Origin: JBBDYH01 sp040901795
Lineage (GTDB): Bacteria; Planctomycetota; Planctomycetia; Pirellulales; JALHPA01
Direction of reading: 5' to 3'
Length of the DNA stretch: 64,000 bases
Assembly: GCA_040901795.1 (NCBI GenBank)
Contig: JBBDYH010000167.1
Location: 62,001 to 126,000, forward strand
The notes below the pieces were generated by a model. That model ran no database searches. It was given only the letters and a program-made list of their open reading frames with translations, and was not told where the DNA came from. The translations under genes were made by a program, and so were the position numbers. Positions 41,515 to 51,124 of the stretch are shown here, piece by piece (positions within the stretch are counted from its first letter, which is position 1; the number at the start of each line of letters is the position of its first letter).

Positions 41515-44500
41515 TTAGTTGTTCTCCTGGCGCCAGGTTCCCGCCCAGAATTGTTCGAAGGCTGCCTTGCGGGCGGCAGCGCGAACCGGCCGCTCCGCCA
41601 GCGAATCCTCATGCCTGAACTGCGAGAGCTCGCGTGCGATGAGATCGACCGCGTCGTCGAGTAGTTGCACGGAGCGGTTCTCATAGGCCCGGAGGGCCGA
41701 CATGTAGTAGCCCGGTCCGTAAGGGCCGGGAAGGATGGTCGATTCTTGATCCGTGAGGTCCGAAGGACCGGCACTGCTGGCGCGGTTTGGTGTCGGTCCT
41801 CCGGACCTTGATAACTCTTTAACGACGGTTGCCCCCGGCCTTTCGGCTCTCTCCTGGCGAGTCGCGGTGGCGACCGGGGCTATTCCCTGTCGGTCCTCCG
41901 GACCTATCAGCGCTGGCGGCGCCGGGGCTGCCACCGGATTGTAGAACGCGCCCAACAGCGTCGCATCGTCGTCATCGACGAAGCCGTTGTACTCAAAGTC
42001 ACCGAGGGCCCAGGCGGCGTTAGCAGTAGTTGGCGCATAGGATGCACCAAGTACCGTGACGTCGTCGTCGTTGACGAAGCCATCGAGATTCGCGTCCGCC
42101 GTCCGCGTGTAGGCCAAGAGAACCGAAGTGTTGTCCACCGGCACGCCGCGGAAAGTGGTGTAAGCGCCTAACGGCAGGGCAGCGTTCTCGGCATAGCCGA
42201 TCGAGCGCGACTCCGGCTCGGTTGCGTTCGCCTGCGCCACGGCCCCACTCTTGATCCCTCGAAAGCCGTTCCAGCTTGCGCCCAAGCCGGATCCACCCCG
42301 GCCGGCGAGTATTTCCGCGCGAACCGTTGCAACGGGGCTCGCTCCGGTATAGTCGATCACTAGTGCGTTGTTGCCAATGTCGATTTCCGCGGTCCCACCG
42401 AGCGTCAGGCTGGTGATCACGCTCGTCTCGCCGTCAGGCAAAAGCGTGACGCTGCCATTCGCCTGGACCACCAGGCCATGTTGCGATAGCCGGCTGGTCG
42501 TGAGATGCGCGTCTGCTTGGACCGTAGTGTTCAGCGTGCCGCCGATGGCGGTGCTATCGATTGGCGCGCTTCCGCGGACGAGCACCAGCGTGTTGTCCCC
42601 GGCGCCGGCGTTGTAAATCAACTGCTCAACTCCCAGCAAAGGCTGAAAGGGGACGTTCACCGTCAATGCATCATTTCCGGCGCCAGCGTCGATCGTCAGC
42701 GGCATGTCGCGAATTGCGAACAACTCGGTGGAATACGTCGGCTGTCCCACTGGCGCAGTGTTTTCGTAAACCTGCAAAACATTCAGCATCCGCAAGACAT
42801 GATAGGTATCGTGACCCGCTGTGCCGGTAATCCTGGTCAACTGCGGCGTCGTGGCGTTAGCGGTGTTGCTCGCTGGGCTGTCGCCGGCCGCATTAAAGGC
42901 CCGCACACGATAAGTGTAATTAACCGACGATTGTAGGTTCGCTTGTTCGTAGCTCGTCTCATTTGCGCCCACGGTTGCCACTTGTACGAAGTCGCCGCTT
43001 TGGAATCGCTCAATCTTGAAACCAGTTTCGCCGGTGGAATTGTCGGTCCAGCTTAGTTGAATCCGGTTGGCCGCCGTTGCCGTGGCCACGAGGTTCGTCG
43101 GCGCGCCCAGCGACGGTGAAACGGGGCCCACTCCCGGCGACCCTGCCGCTCCCGTCCAGTTCGTCGGCTCATTGCCGTAGATGGTCTGGCTCATGCGCGC
43201 AAGCGATGGCCCGGCCCCGTCGGGCGAAGTCGGCCAGGGCGCGACATCGTCGTATTTGACTTCATCCACCAACAGGTAGGGGATCAAACCACCCGGCTGC
43301 CGCACGTCCGGCCGCGACAGCCGCACGGTCTCGCCGCCGTTAGCCAACACCCCTCCGTTCAGGACTCCGGCATAGCCGCCCACGAGTTGCGCGTTCTGCG
43401 GCAGACTGGGATATGCCGCGCGGAAGGCGTTCAGTTTCGCGGCGTTGCCGGGATTGGCCGGATCGAACCGCAAAACCACGAGCGTCCCACGCGCCGGGAT
43501 CGTTGTCGCGCCAAACGTGAAGTCGATCCCCGCGTCGAACTTCCAACCCGCCAGGTTGATCGCAGCATCGGTGATGTTCACCAATTCGACGTATTCCAAA
43601 TCGTCGTTGCCCGACTGCGGGTTGTACATCAGCTCGCTGATGATCACCGGGCCGATGCGCGGGCCGCTATTGGCGGCGCCTAAGGTCCGCGACTGCATTG
43701 GGTACAGGTCACCTGTCCCGTTGAACCAGCGGCCGAACGACTCACCGTTGACGGCCGCGCCAAAATCGACGTTGTCGATGAAGTTCAGCAGCTTGCCGGT
43801 GTTTGGGTCCGCTTGGACCAGATAAACGTCGTCTCCTTCAGCGCTGTTGAACGAGAAACTCGGATGGACGTCGGGATTCGGATTGAAATCGTCTTCGTCG
43901 AAGACCAGGTACGCGCCCGGCTGAATGATCGTGCCGTGGGGGATGCGGAACTTCTTGTACTCGGCCAGGCCGTCGCTGACGCCGGCCGGCTGATTGCCGT
44001 CGCTGAGGTACCAGCCGCCGATGTTAATCGCCGCCTCTGTCGGGTTATACAGCTCCACCGCATCAGTCAACGGCGAATCGGTGTGCGTGAGGACTTCGTT
44101 GACGACAATCGAGCTGACCGCCGCCAGGCCCGCGCTACCCGGCGAGCCACCATATTCCGTGCTGCTGCGCCAGTTGTCGGGGTCGTTGGGATCGCCGGAG
44201 GGATTGACGATCACCAAGGTCGAGCCGTCGCCGTCCGGTCGGCCGGGCCAATCGCCGGAGTCGCCGAATTCAAGGTCGACGAGGATCTGATTGCTCGCCG
44301 TACTCAGCGCGATTTGCTCGCCGCCATTAGCCAGGCTTGCTGTAAACACACCGCCGACGGGAATGCTGGTTCCATATCGCGCCTGGAATGCCGCGACATT
44401 CTTGACGAGCACCAGGTTCTGGCCCGGTGTCAGCGTAGGACCGTTCGTAGCGGGGAAGCTGAACGTGATGCCCGCCGTAAACTTGGTCCCCGTCAGCTCG

Positions 44501-47500
44501 ATCGGCTGATTGCTGATATTCCGCAGCTCGATGAACTCAAAGTCGTCGGCAACGAAATTTGCATTGATTGCTAACTCGGCAGTCGATGGATTAGCAGGGT
44601 TGTAGTTGATCTCCGCGATCGCCACGCTGCCGGGCGTTGCAACTGCGTTGATAGAAAACTGCTCGGTTGTCAAGGCCGACCAGGTGCCGCCGACCAGCAC
44701 TCGCGCGCTGACCACTCGGCTGGAAGTGATCGGCACGCCGCCGGAGTACACCTGCGCACTTGGGCTTATTCCGCCGCCGACCAGGCGCGGGTCGGATCCA
44801 TCGGTCGTATAGTAAATCGTCCCGCCGGAGGTATTGCCGATCAGCAGATTGAACCCACTGGGCACCTGGCCGCCGTATTGGTTGTAGAGGGGCGCGTTGA
44901 TCGCGGGATACAAGGGCGCCGCGGCGTTGGTACCGTACAATCTCGCGTTGCGGAAAGCGGTAATCGTGGTCGCCGCGCGCGAATTGAAAAAGTTTCGAGT
45001 GTTAGTGCTGGCGGAGACCCAATTATTCTTCGTGAACGGCGCTTCTGCGGCGCTCTTTCTGGAATCTCCCCAACGTGCCGATTCGGCAATGATCGCAGTT
45101 TCGATCTCGGCAGCTCGGGCATTGAAACGGGCCAGCGCTGAGGCTTGTGTGAAAACTCCGCCATCGAAAAAGTTATCCCTCGCCAAATCGGCAAAGTGAA
45201 GCCGGTACTCTGGAGAGTACATCAGCATCTGATGAATCCACTGCGGGGTACTCTTGGAGACGCCATTGCCGTTCGGATCGCCGGCGGGCCAAGGACCTGT
45301 GCGCTCTGGGCTGAAAATGCCGTGAGTGAGAGTGTGTTCGCCGTCGTGCAGGATAAAGCGGAAGCCCTCATCTCCATTTCGATCCCGGAAGCCGTACCAG
45401 TTGTTCGGACTCTGATTGCTGAGGAAGTTCGAGATAGGCGCATCGCGATCGCCGCTGTAGAAGATCGCCTGCATGTACTCAATTAAGTTGTCTACGTCGA
45501 GCAACACAGGATATGCAGGATTGCGTGTGCCGTCCGGATTCTTTCCCTGGAGCTGCATGTAGATCGCGTACCGTGCCGTATCGTTGGGCGCCGTGCGCAT
45601 CGTGTTGGCCAGGTTATAGAATTGCGTCCAGGCAGTCATATTGCCGTGCGTTGCCACGGTGATATAAGGACCTGCCTCCGCTTTAATGACGTCGTAGGTG
45701 TCCGCATCCCCGCCAACGTATGACTCCGCGAAATTCTGATCCGGCCGCTCCTCGGTCTGGTACAAACCCCAGTACTGCCCGTTGATATACAAGTGGTACC
45801 AGCGACTGCGCGTATAGTCCTGCCCCATATCGCGGGACGTATCGCGGTTCCAAACCTCCTCTACCATCACGTTACTGCCGTCGTTCTGGAACGCCCAGGA
45901 GTAATTCTGCGCGGTGCGAAGGTCAACTTTGTCAAAGGCGTCTACGCCTTCATCGCCGAACAGAGCGTAGTTCAGCTCGCCCGCGCCGTACTCTTTCCGG
46001 AAGAACAAACGAAACGAGTGTTTGGGATTGTTTTCGGTGCGGCTGAAACCGCCGCGGATCCGCAAGCCCGCGTCAATCTGAAAACCTTGTGAGCCGTCCG
46101 GGTTGATCAGCTCCAAGCTGGTTGGCACCTCCCACGAATCGCCTTCGCCACGTGCATTGACGTAGATTCCGGACGACGGATCAAAGAGGTTCTCCAGGGG
46201 CGTTACAATGGACAGCGAAGGTAGCGCAGTCATGGCCGCGGCCATCTGTGGACCCCAGACAGGGCTATTCGTGATTTGCGGGTCCATTCCATAATTCATG
46301 TCCTGACCGTTGAATTGATTGTTCGTCGGCCAGCCCGGCGGCGTCGCCTCACTTTGCGTTATCACATCGCTCAGAAACAGGTACGTCTGCGTATCAATGT
46401 TCGATGGTGCAAAGCTGGGGAGGAACGCCGCGGCCCGCAGCGTCGACGTGCCGGTGATCGTGATTGGATCGCTGTAAATGCTTCCGTTGGTCTCGGTTGG
46501 ATCTGAGCCATCGAGCGTGTAGCGGATGACGGCGCCTGCCGTGGGAGTGTCGATCGTCACGTCGAACGGCGACGTGTAAAAACCCCGTTCGTGACTGAAT
46601 GTCGTATCGCCCACAAAGCCCACGGCCCCTTGACCCAGGTTGTTGCTGTCCGGCGTCGGCGTCGTGAAGTACCGCTGCTCCGGCTCGGTGCTGGTGCCGA
46701 CGAGCTCGGGCAGCACGAGGAATGTGTTGTTCGCGGCGGTGATGTTCTGGCCGTGAATGGCCAGCACGTTCTCGCCTGCCTGCAACAAGTGCAAAAACTG
46801 CGTGATATTGAAATCCACAAACGTCGACGATTGACCATCGTCACGTGCGCCGGTGGCACTAGCATTCCAGGCGGTCGAGTTGGCATTCTGCCGCGCGACC
46901 TCAACCCCATTCAGATACGCGATGAAGCCGTCGTTGTACTTCATCCGCAAGCTGAGCGACGTGAGGTTCGCGGGATTGGCGACGGAGAAAGGAATCCGCG
47001 CCCAGAGCGAACTGTTCACGCCCATCATCTGGCTCTGGACGTTGGTCGCGACTGTGCCGCCGAATCCAGCCGTCGAAAGCCCTCCACCGGCCGTGTCTCC
47101 GACCAGCTCAAAGTTCGAATTGAACGCACCATGAGCGCCTTGCGCGGCGAACAGCTCGACCTCGGCGCCGCCGCCACGTTCGAAGTAAACAAGCCTCGCC
47201 TGGTACACGCCCGCCGTGGGGAAGTTGAACGTCTGCAATGTGTCACCCGGTCCGCGAGGTCCGATGAACGACATATTGAATGTGTTCACGCCATTTGTCA
47301 GCTCCAACGTAAATCCGTCGTCGCTATTGACGCCGAAGGTCCACTGCCCGGGCGCCGGGATCACAATCGTCGCGGTGGCCTCAATCACAAAGTCATTGAT
47401 GTCAGGACCAATCGTCTGCGTGGGAAAGGGGATGTCGCCGCCAAAGTTCGCCCCGCCCGCCGTGTTCATATAGTTGATCGTCGCAACGGTTTGCATTGCC

Positions 47501-48888
47501 GTGACCGTCTGCAGGTCTTGGTCGGCAATTACCGTCTCGGCCACAAAGGTATCAGTGACCAGAATGTTCGCCTTGTAGTAGTTGACCGTGAAGCCCGACG
47601 GGTTGGTATTGAACCCAATGCCGGTGGTGACCGGCGTCGGCGTTCCCCCCACGGGCAACGTGAGGCCGGTGTTCTGCGCGTTCTGCGACGTGGGCGTGCG
47701 ATAGATCCAGTCCGTGGAGTTGTCGTCGTCGGAGTTGCCTTGTCTTTGCAACGAATTGTTCGACGTGCCGGCATAGTTGACCGGATTGCCATTCCACGCG
47801 GCCGCGATGGTCGAGCTGGTAATGTTGAAGCCATTCACCGTCACATTGAGTGTTCCCAACTCGCTGCCGGAATAGCCCCAGACCACGAAATCCTCGACGC
47901 CCCCACTATCGTTGACGATCATGAGCCAGCCCTTACTGCTGGCGGTAGCCCAATTGATCGGCCTGCCAAAATAGTTGGCCGTGTCGGCGCTGTTCTCGGT
48001 GCGATACCGGATTTGCCCTGCCGCCAGCGTGGGGCCGATGGTGAAGGCGCCCGCCGAATCGACTAGATTGATGTTCTGAGTGCCGGTCGCCGTTTCGTGG
48101 TTGATTGCCACAACCCAGCCGCTGGTGTTCAATGTCTGTCCGGAAACATTCTGAATTTCGTACCAATCGGTCGAGCCGGTCGAAACTTCGGTGATCAAAA
48201 CGGAGCGATTCCCCGAAGCGATCTGGTTGGTCCATGACTCGTCGTCAAATGCAGGCGCCGTCCAACTCGTTCCCGCTCCACTGTCGCCGGGCGTGGGCAC
48301 GCGAAACGTTGCATCAGCCCTGGAGGGGACCAGCGGCTTCGCATCCTGGACAATGCCGTACGATACATCCTCGAATTGGGCAGGATACGGATCGAACTCT
48401 TGTCGGACGCTCTGGTCGGGGCGCAGCAATGCCAGCCGTTCGCCTTCCGCCGCAAGAGCGAAATTCGCATGCAGCTCCGCGCCCGCAACACTGCGGTTCT
48501 TGTTCGAAGCGAAGACCACGATGAAGCCGCCCGCCGGCACGCTTTCGTTGGGAAAAACCCAAGTGTCAGCGCTGTCCGCCAGCCGCCAGCCGGCCAGACT
48601 CCCCGCGCTATTGCCGACATTCTGGATTTCGATCCAGTCCGAGCTGTCACCGTCCGCGTCGAGCAGCGTACCGCCGTTGCTCGCCATGAACTCGGTGATC
48701 AGAAAGTCGGCCGCCAACATGGTGCGCGGCTCGAGCTGTTCCAATCGGTTCGCGCGACGGCGATAGCGCCGCTCGACACTGCCTCCAGCAGCACCGCCGG
48801 ACTCGGCCTCTCGGCTCTGCCAGAGCGATTTTGCGATTGATACGACTGAAGAAAAACGACCTCTCCGTCCCGCGAAGCAGCGCTTCAT
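41515..48888 (-). CDS. Giant LTD/CotH/chitobiase-domain surface protein with dockerin-like end
   Basis: The 2457-residue protein carries LEPR-XLL (QLEPRTMLA, about 51-59). Domains in order: lamin-tail (LTD) domains at 59-190 and 229-340; a PA14-like region (430-585); a beta-sandwich; CHB_HEX-type (TLDGSDPTETNG, 770-840); a CotH kinase-like domain (890-1200, with HDGEHT at 1181); a second CHB_HEX (YYTTDGSDP, 1357); three more LTDs (1420-1925, for example EINYNPANPS, EFIELRNISN, ELMYNPQSGN); FN3 (1928-2016); the shared C-terminal module; and two Ca-loops (ADANLDGFVNDDD, FEYNGFVDDDDA, 2264-2318). CotH proteins phosphorylate secreted coat proteins in Bacillus, so protein phosphorylation is possible but not shown. 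It sits 57 bases before the gene at 35476-41457 and probably shares its operon. Confidence 0.92.
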   Translation of the reverse strand: MKRCFAGRRGRFSSVVSIAKSLWQSREAESGGAAGGSVERRYRRRANRLEQLEPRTMLAADFLITEFMASNGGTLLDADGDSSDWIEIQNVGNSAGSLAGWRLADSADTWVFPNESVPAGGFIVVFASNKNRSVAGAELHANFALAAEGERLALLRPDQSVRQEFDPYPAQFEDVSYGIVQDAKPLVPSRADATFRVPTPGDSGAGTSWTAPAFDDESWTNQIASGNRSVLITEVSTGSTDWYEIQNVSGQTLNTSGWVVAINHETATGTQNINLVDSAGAFTIGPTLAAGQIRYRTENSADTANYFGRPINWATASSKGWLMIVNDSGGVEDFVVWGYSGSELGTLNVTVNGFNITSSTIAAAWNGNPVNYAGTSNNSLQRQGNSDDDNSTDWIYRTPTSQNAQNTGLTLPVGGTPTPVTTGIGFNTNPSGFTVNYYKANILVTDTFVAETVIADQDLQTVTAMQTVATINYMNTAGGANFGGDIPFPTQTIGPDINDFVIEATATIVIPAPGQWTFGVNSDDGFTLELTNGVNTFNMSFIGPRGPGDTLQTFNFPTAGVYQARLVYFERGGGAEVELFAAQGAHGAFNSNFELVGDTAGGGLSTAGFGGTVATNVQSQMMGVNSSLWARIPFSVANPANLTSLSLRMKYNDGFIAYLNGVEVARQNANSTAWNASATGARDDGQSSTFVDFNITQFLHLLQAGENVLAIHGQNITAANNTFLVLPELVGTSTEPEQRYFTTPTPDSNNLGQGAVGFVGDTTFSHERGFYTSPFDVTIDTPTAGAVIRYTLDGSDPTETNGSIYSDPITITGTSTLRAAAFLPSFAPSNIDTQTYLFLSDVITQSEATPPGWPTNNQFNGQDMNYGMDPQITNSPVWGPQMAAAMTALPSLSIVTPLENLFDPSSGIYVNARGEGDSWEVPTSLELINPDGSQGFQIDAGLRIRGGFSRTENNPKHSFRLFFRKEYGAGELNYALFGDEGVDAFDKVDLRTAQNYSWAFQNDGSNVMVEEVWNRDTSRDMGQDYTRSRWYHLYINGQYWGLYQTEERPDQNFAESYVGGDADTYDVIKAEAGPYITVATHGNMTAWTQFYNLANTMRTAPNDTARYAIYMQLQGKNPDGTRNPAYPVLLDVDNLIEYMQAIFYSGDRDAPISNFLSNQSPNNWYGFRDRNGDEGFRFILHDGEHTLTHGIFSPERTGPWPAGDPNGNGVSKSTPQWIHQMLMYSPEYRLHFADLARDNFFDGGVFTQASALARFNARAAEIETAIIAESARWGDSRKSAAEAPFTKNNWVSASTNTRNFFNSRAATTITAFRNARLYGTNAAAPLYPAINAPLYNQYGGQVPSGFNLLIGNTSGGTIYYTTDGSDPRLVGGGISPSAQVYSGGVPITSSRVVSARVLVGGTWSALTTEQFSINAVATPGSVAIAEINYNPANPSTAELAINANFVADDFEFIELRNISNQPIELTGTKFTAGITFSFPATNGPTLTPGQNLVLVKNVAAFQARYGTSIPVGGVFTASLANGGEQIALSTASNQILVDLEFGDSGDWPGRPDGDGSTLVIVNPSGDPNDPDNWRSSTEYGGSPGSAGLAAVSSIVVNEVLTHTDSPLTDAVELYNPTEAAINIGGWYLSDGNQPAGVSDGLAEYKKFRIPHGTIIQPGAYLVFDEDDFNPNPDVHPSFSFNSAEGDDVYLVQADPNTGKLLNFIDNVDFGAAVNGESFGRWFNGTGDLYPMQSRTLGAANSGPRIGPVIISELMYNPQSGNDDLEYVELVNITDAAINLAGWKFDAGIDFTFGATTIPARGTLVVLRFDPANPGNAAKLNAFRAAYPSLPQNAQLVGGYAGVLNGGVLANGGETVRLSRPDVRQPGGLIPYLLVDEVKYDDVAPWPTSPDGAGPSLARMSQTIYGNEPTNWTGAAGSPGVGPVSPSLGAPTNLVATATAANRIQLSWTDNSTGETGFKIERFQSGDFVQVATVGANETSYEQANLQSSVNYTYRVRAFNAAGDSPASNTANATTPQLTRITGTAGHDTYHVLRMLNVLQVYENTAPVGQPTYSTELFAIRDMPLTIDAGAGNDALTVNVPFQPLLGVEQLIYNAGAGDNTLVLVRGSAPIDSTAIGGTLNTTVQADAHLTTSRLSQHGLVVQANGSVTLLPDGETSVITSLTLGGTAEIDIGNNALVIDYTGASPVATVRAEILAGRGGSGLGASWNGFRGIKSGAVAQANATEPESRSIGYAENAALPLGAYTTFRGVPVDNTSVLLAYTRTADANLDGFVNDDDVTVLGASYAPTTANAAWALGDFEYNGFVDDDDATLLGAFYNPVAAPAPPALIGPEDRQGIAPVATATRQERAERPGATVVKELSRSGGPTPNRASSAGPSDLTDQESTILPGPYGPGYYMSALRAYENRSVQLLDDAVDLIARELSQFRHEDSLAERPVRAAARKAAFEQFWAGTWRQENN
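41711..41905. repeat. GGTCC/GGACC hairpins in the tail of the CotH protein gene
   Basis: CCCGGTCC / GGGCCGGG (about 41711-41730), GAGGTCC-GAA-GGACCGGCA (about 41755-41772), TGTCGGTCC-TCC-GGACC (41791-41807) and a second TGTCGGTCC-TCC-GGACC (about 41888-41904). They are read in frame and encode much of residues 2319-2395 (SGGPTPNR, PSDLTDQES). Confidence 0.75.
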
Positions 48889-49516
48889 GGCCTCCCCTTG
48901 CACCTGGGTTCTATGTTCCGTCAAGCCGAGCTAAACGACGTCCAACGAAGCAGAAAACGTCCTCGGCCAACGATCGAATGATCGTGTGGTTTCCCCCTCC
49001 CCCCGTTTGGCCCGACATCACAGTCGGCCAAACAATCTTCTTGACAATAATTGAGAACCCGGCGAAAGGCCAGTGGCTGATTTGGATTTGCGCGATGCCT
49101 GTTCAGCTTCGGCGACGCAGCACATTCACTGCGGATTGCCGCAACGGGCGTCGATTCGTACATGACAACATGCGGTCGTCCGCATTCGCGCCGTCACATG
49201 CTTGGTCGTCGCATCCCGCTGACAAGCGCCGAGCCCAGTGACAGGCATCGTGGCTTGCTATGCCATAGCCCCCGGCGGGAGCCGGGGGTTCTGCGTCGCA
49301 ACGGCTATGCGCGCCACGGTCATACGTGGTAGCTGGCGGCAGAGACGTGAAATGATAGAATGGCAAGCCCGGCGGGACTGCGGTCATTATCAAAGCGCAT
49401 CTGGCCCAGGTCACACGCTCGCGCAAATGATTGGTAAATTAGGTTTTAACAGTCGCGCGCGTGCGGCTGAAGTCCATTGGAAACCGGGCCATTGGAATAA
49501 GGAGCCTCATCGTTCT
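48889..49516. other. Divergent promoter region, no gene seen
   Basis: About 630 bases between the divergent giant-protein operon and the rhodanese gene. TTGACA occurs at 49041, followed by an A/T-rich word (ATAATTGAG), a possible promoter element. An AGCC/GGTT hairpin (CCCCCGGC-GGGA-GCCGGGGG, 49269-49288) lies in the second half. ORFs here have no domains. I cannot set a transcription start for either operon. Confidence 0.5.
49269..49288. repeat. AGCC/GGTT-type hairpin
   Basis: Perfect 8-bp stem CCCCCGGC / GCCGGGGG with loop GGGA, flanked by AG and TT as in its relative at 18667-18686 (read in the opposite sense). Confidence 0.8.
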
Positions 49517-50428
49517 ATGGCAACAGAATACGCTCATCCGGAGGTGCTCGTCTCGACCGAGTGGGTTGACGAGCACAAGAACGATCCGAGAGTACGCATC
49601 GTGGAGAGCGACGAGGACGTGTTGCTCTACCAGCAGGGGCATGTTCCCGGCGCAATTCGCATCGATTGGCAAACCGACCTTCAAGATGCGGTGATCCGCG
49701 ACTACATCGGCAAGGCCGAGTTCGAACGTCTCTGCAGCCAGAAGGGCATCGCCAACGACACCACCGTGGTGTTCTACGGCGACAAGAACAATTGGTGGGC
49801 CTGCTATGCCTTCTGGGTGTTTAAGCTGTTCGGCCATGACAAGTGCTTGATTATGAATGGCGGCCGAAAGCGGTGGGAACTTGACGGCCGCGAATGGTCG
49901 CGCGACCAAGAGCCGCAATATCCGGTGGCGACTTATGAGGCTAAAGACCCCGACCATTCCATCCGGGCGTTTCGCGAGGAAGTGTACAAGCACATGCAGA
50001 AAAGCAAGCAGATGGTCGATGTCCGCTCGCCGGCGGAGTATACGGGCGAACTGCTGCACATGCCCGAGTATCCCCAGGAGGGCGCGCTGCGGGGGGGCCA
50101 TATTCCGGGAGCGGTCAACGTACCGTGGGCCAAGAGCGTCAACGACGACGGCACATTTAAGAGCGCCAAGGAACTTGAAAAGCTCTACGCGAAAGAGCAC
50201 GGCTTGAAACGCCGCGGCACGACGATCGCATACTGTCGAATCGGTGAGCGGTCGAGTCACACCTGGTTCGTCTTGAAATACCTGCTCGGTTTTCCCAGCG
50301 TCAAGAACTACGACGGCTCGTGGACGGAATGGGGCAACCTGGTGGCCATGCCGATTGAAAAAGGCGTCGGTCCGACGACGCCTCAGCCAGCCGCCAAACC
50401 GGCCGAGCCCATTCCAACCGGCCCGTGA
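49517..50428 (+). CDS. Thiosulfate sulfurtransferase (two-domain rhodanese)
   Basis: The 303-residue protein has two rhodanese domains. The inactive N-terminal one carries QQGHVPGAIRIDWQTDLQ and FYGDKNNWWACYAFWVF; the active C-terminal one has VDVRSPAEYTGE and the loop Cys240 in YCRIGERSSHTWF. CRxGER-type loops are typical of thiosulfate-using sulfurtransferases rather than 3-mercaptopyruvate enzymes (CGSGVT). ATG 49517 with AAGGAG upstream avoids a non-coding extension. It is followed 74 bases later by sufE, a likely sulfur-relay pair. A Pro-rich tail (PQPAAKPAEPIPTGP) is unusual. Confidence 0.92.
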   Translation: MATEYAHPEVLVSTEWVDEHKNDPRVRIVESDEDVLLYQQGHVPGAIRIDWQTDLQDAVIRDYIGKAEFERLCSQKGIANDTTVVFYGDKNNWWACYAFWVFKLFGHDKCLIMNGGRKRWELDGREWSRDQEPQYPVATYEAKDPDHSIRAFREEVYKHMQKSKQMVDVRSPAEYTGELLHMPEYPQEGALRGGHIPGAVNVPWAKSVNDDGTFKSAKELEKLYAKEHGLKRRGTTIAYCRIGERSSHTWFVLKYLLGFPSVKNYDGSWTEWGNLVAMPIEKGVGPTTPQPAAKPAEPIPTGP

Positions 50429-50449
50429 ATCGCATCTTGGTCTCGTGCC

Positions 50450-50470
50450 ACTGCTCCGCCGCGGAGCAGT
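50450..50470. repeat. Hairpin ACTGCTCCG-CCG-CGGAGCAGT between rhodanese and sufE
   Basis: Perfect 9-bp arms, flanked on both sides by GTGCC(AC). A close relative (CACTGCTCGC / GCGAGCAGTG) follows the methyltransferase gene at 54364-54384. Confidence 0.8.
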
Positions 50471-50502
50471 GCCACACATGCGATATAGCGACATTTTTTT
50501 CC

Positions 50503-50934
50503 ATGCCCTCCGCTCCCGAAAAGCTTGATCAAATCGTCGAAGAGTTCGCTGAATTGGAGCCGCGCGAGCGGCTCGAACTATTGCTCGATTTCGCCGAAAA
50601 TCTGCCGCCGCTCCCCGCCGAGTACGAAGCGCAGCGACTCGCGGGAGAACATCGCGTACACGAATGTCAGACACCGGTCTTTATCTGGACCGAGGTCAGC
50701 GACGGGCGCGTTCAGCTTCACGCCTGGGTCGCTCCCGAGGCGCCCACCGTGAAAGGTTTTGTCGGCGTCCTGCGCGAAGCGTTTCACGGCGCTGCGCCGG
50801 ATGACGTGCTGGCGGTCGAGCACACGCTCTTGCAGCGCCTTGGTCTGGTCGAGGCGCTGGGGATGCAGCGAATGCGGGGCCTGCACGCCATTTTGTTCTA
50901 CATCCGCGAACAAGTCCGCAAGGCGGCGGCGTAG
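50503..50934 (+). CDS. sufE: SufE family Fe-S cluster sulfur acceptor
   Basis: The 143-residue protein is SufE-like: helical N-terminus EFAELEPRERLELLLDFAENLPPLP, then HRVHECQTPVFIW with the sulfur-accepting Cys55 (Cys51 of E. coli SufE), and the C-terminal helix LGLVEALGMQRMRGLHAIL. SufE takes sulfane sulfur from the cysteine desulfurase SufS and passes it on; SufS is not in the window. The frame is open upstream but runs through hairpin repeats, so ATG 50503 is used although only a T-run, not a Shine-Dalgarno site, precedes it. The stop TAG is the first base triplet of the TAGGGTGGG repeat. Confidence 0.9.
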   Translation: MPSAPEKLDQIVEEFAELEPRERLELLLDFAENLPPLPAEYEAQRLAGEHRVHECQTPVFIWTEVSDGRVQLHAWVAPEAPTVKGFVGVLREAFHGAAPDDVLAVEHTLLQRLGLVEALGMQRMRGLHAILFYIREQVRKAAA

Positions 50935-50972
50935 GGTGGGACCAGCCCGCCGCGGGCGCAGGCCCACCATAC
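50932..50972. repeat. TAGGGTGGG-family repeat supplying the sufE stop codon
   Basis: TAGGGTGGGACCAGCCCGCC, then GCGGGCGCAGGCCCACCATA. Its first three bases are the sufE stop codon. Inner arms GGTGGG and CCCACC and GCCCGC/GCGGGC form a stem. Relatives are at 21074, 21148 and (reversed) about 54395. Confidence 0.8.
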
Positions 50973-51124
50973 ACTTGCGCGAGGTGGTCCCGTTCTACCC
51001 GAATAATCCGGGCTAGAATTGAGTGGATTGCACGAGCTTGCCGGCACTCCCTTTGAGGTTGACGCAAAGGAGGGCTCGACCATACTGAAATTTCATCCCG
51101 TTCCGTAGTTTTGGAGTGGCATCG

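Noticed and set aside
46591..48066. 491-residue plus-strand ORF opposite the CotH protein gene
   Set aside because: Arg/Val/His-rich antisense translation without domains; the minus-strand reading has several known domains across the same DNA.
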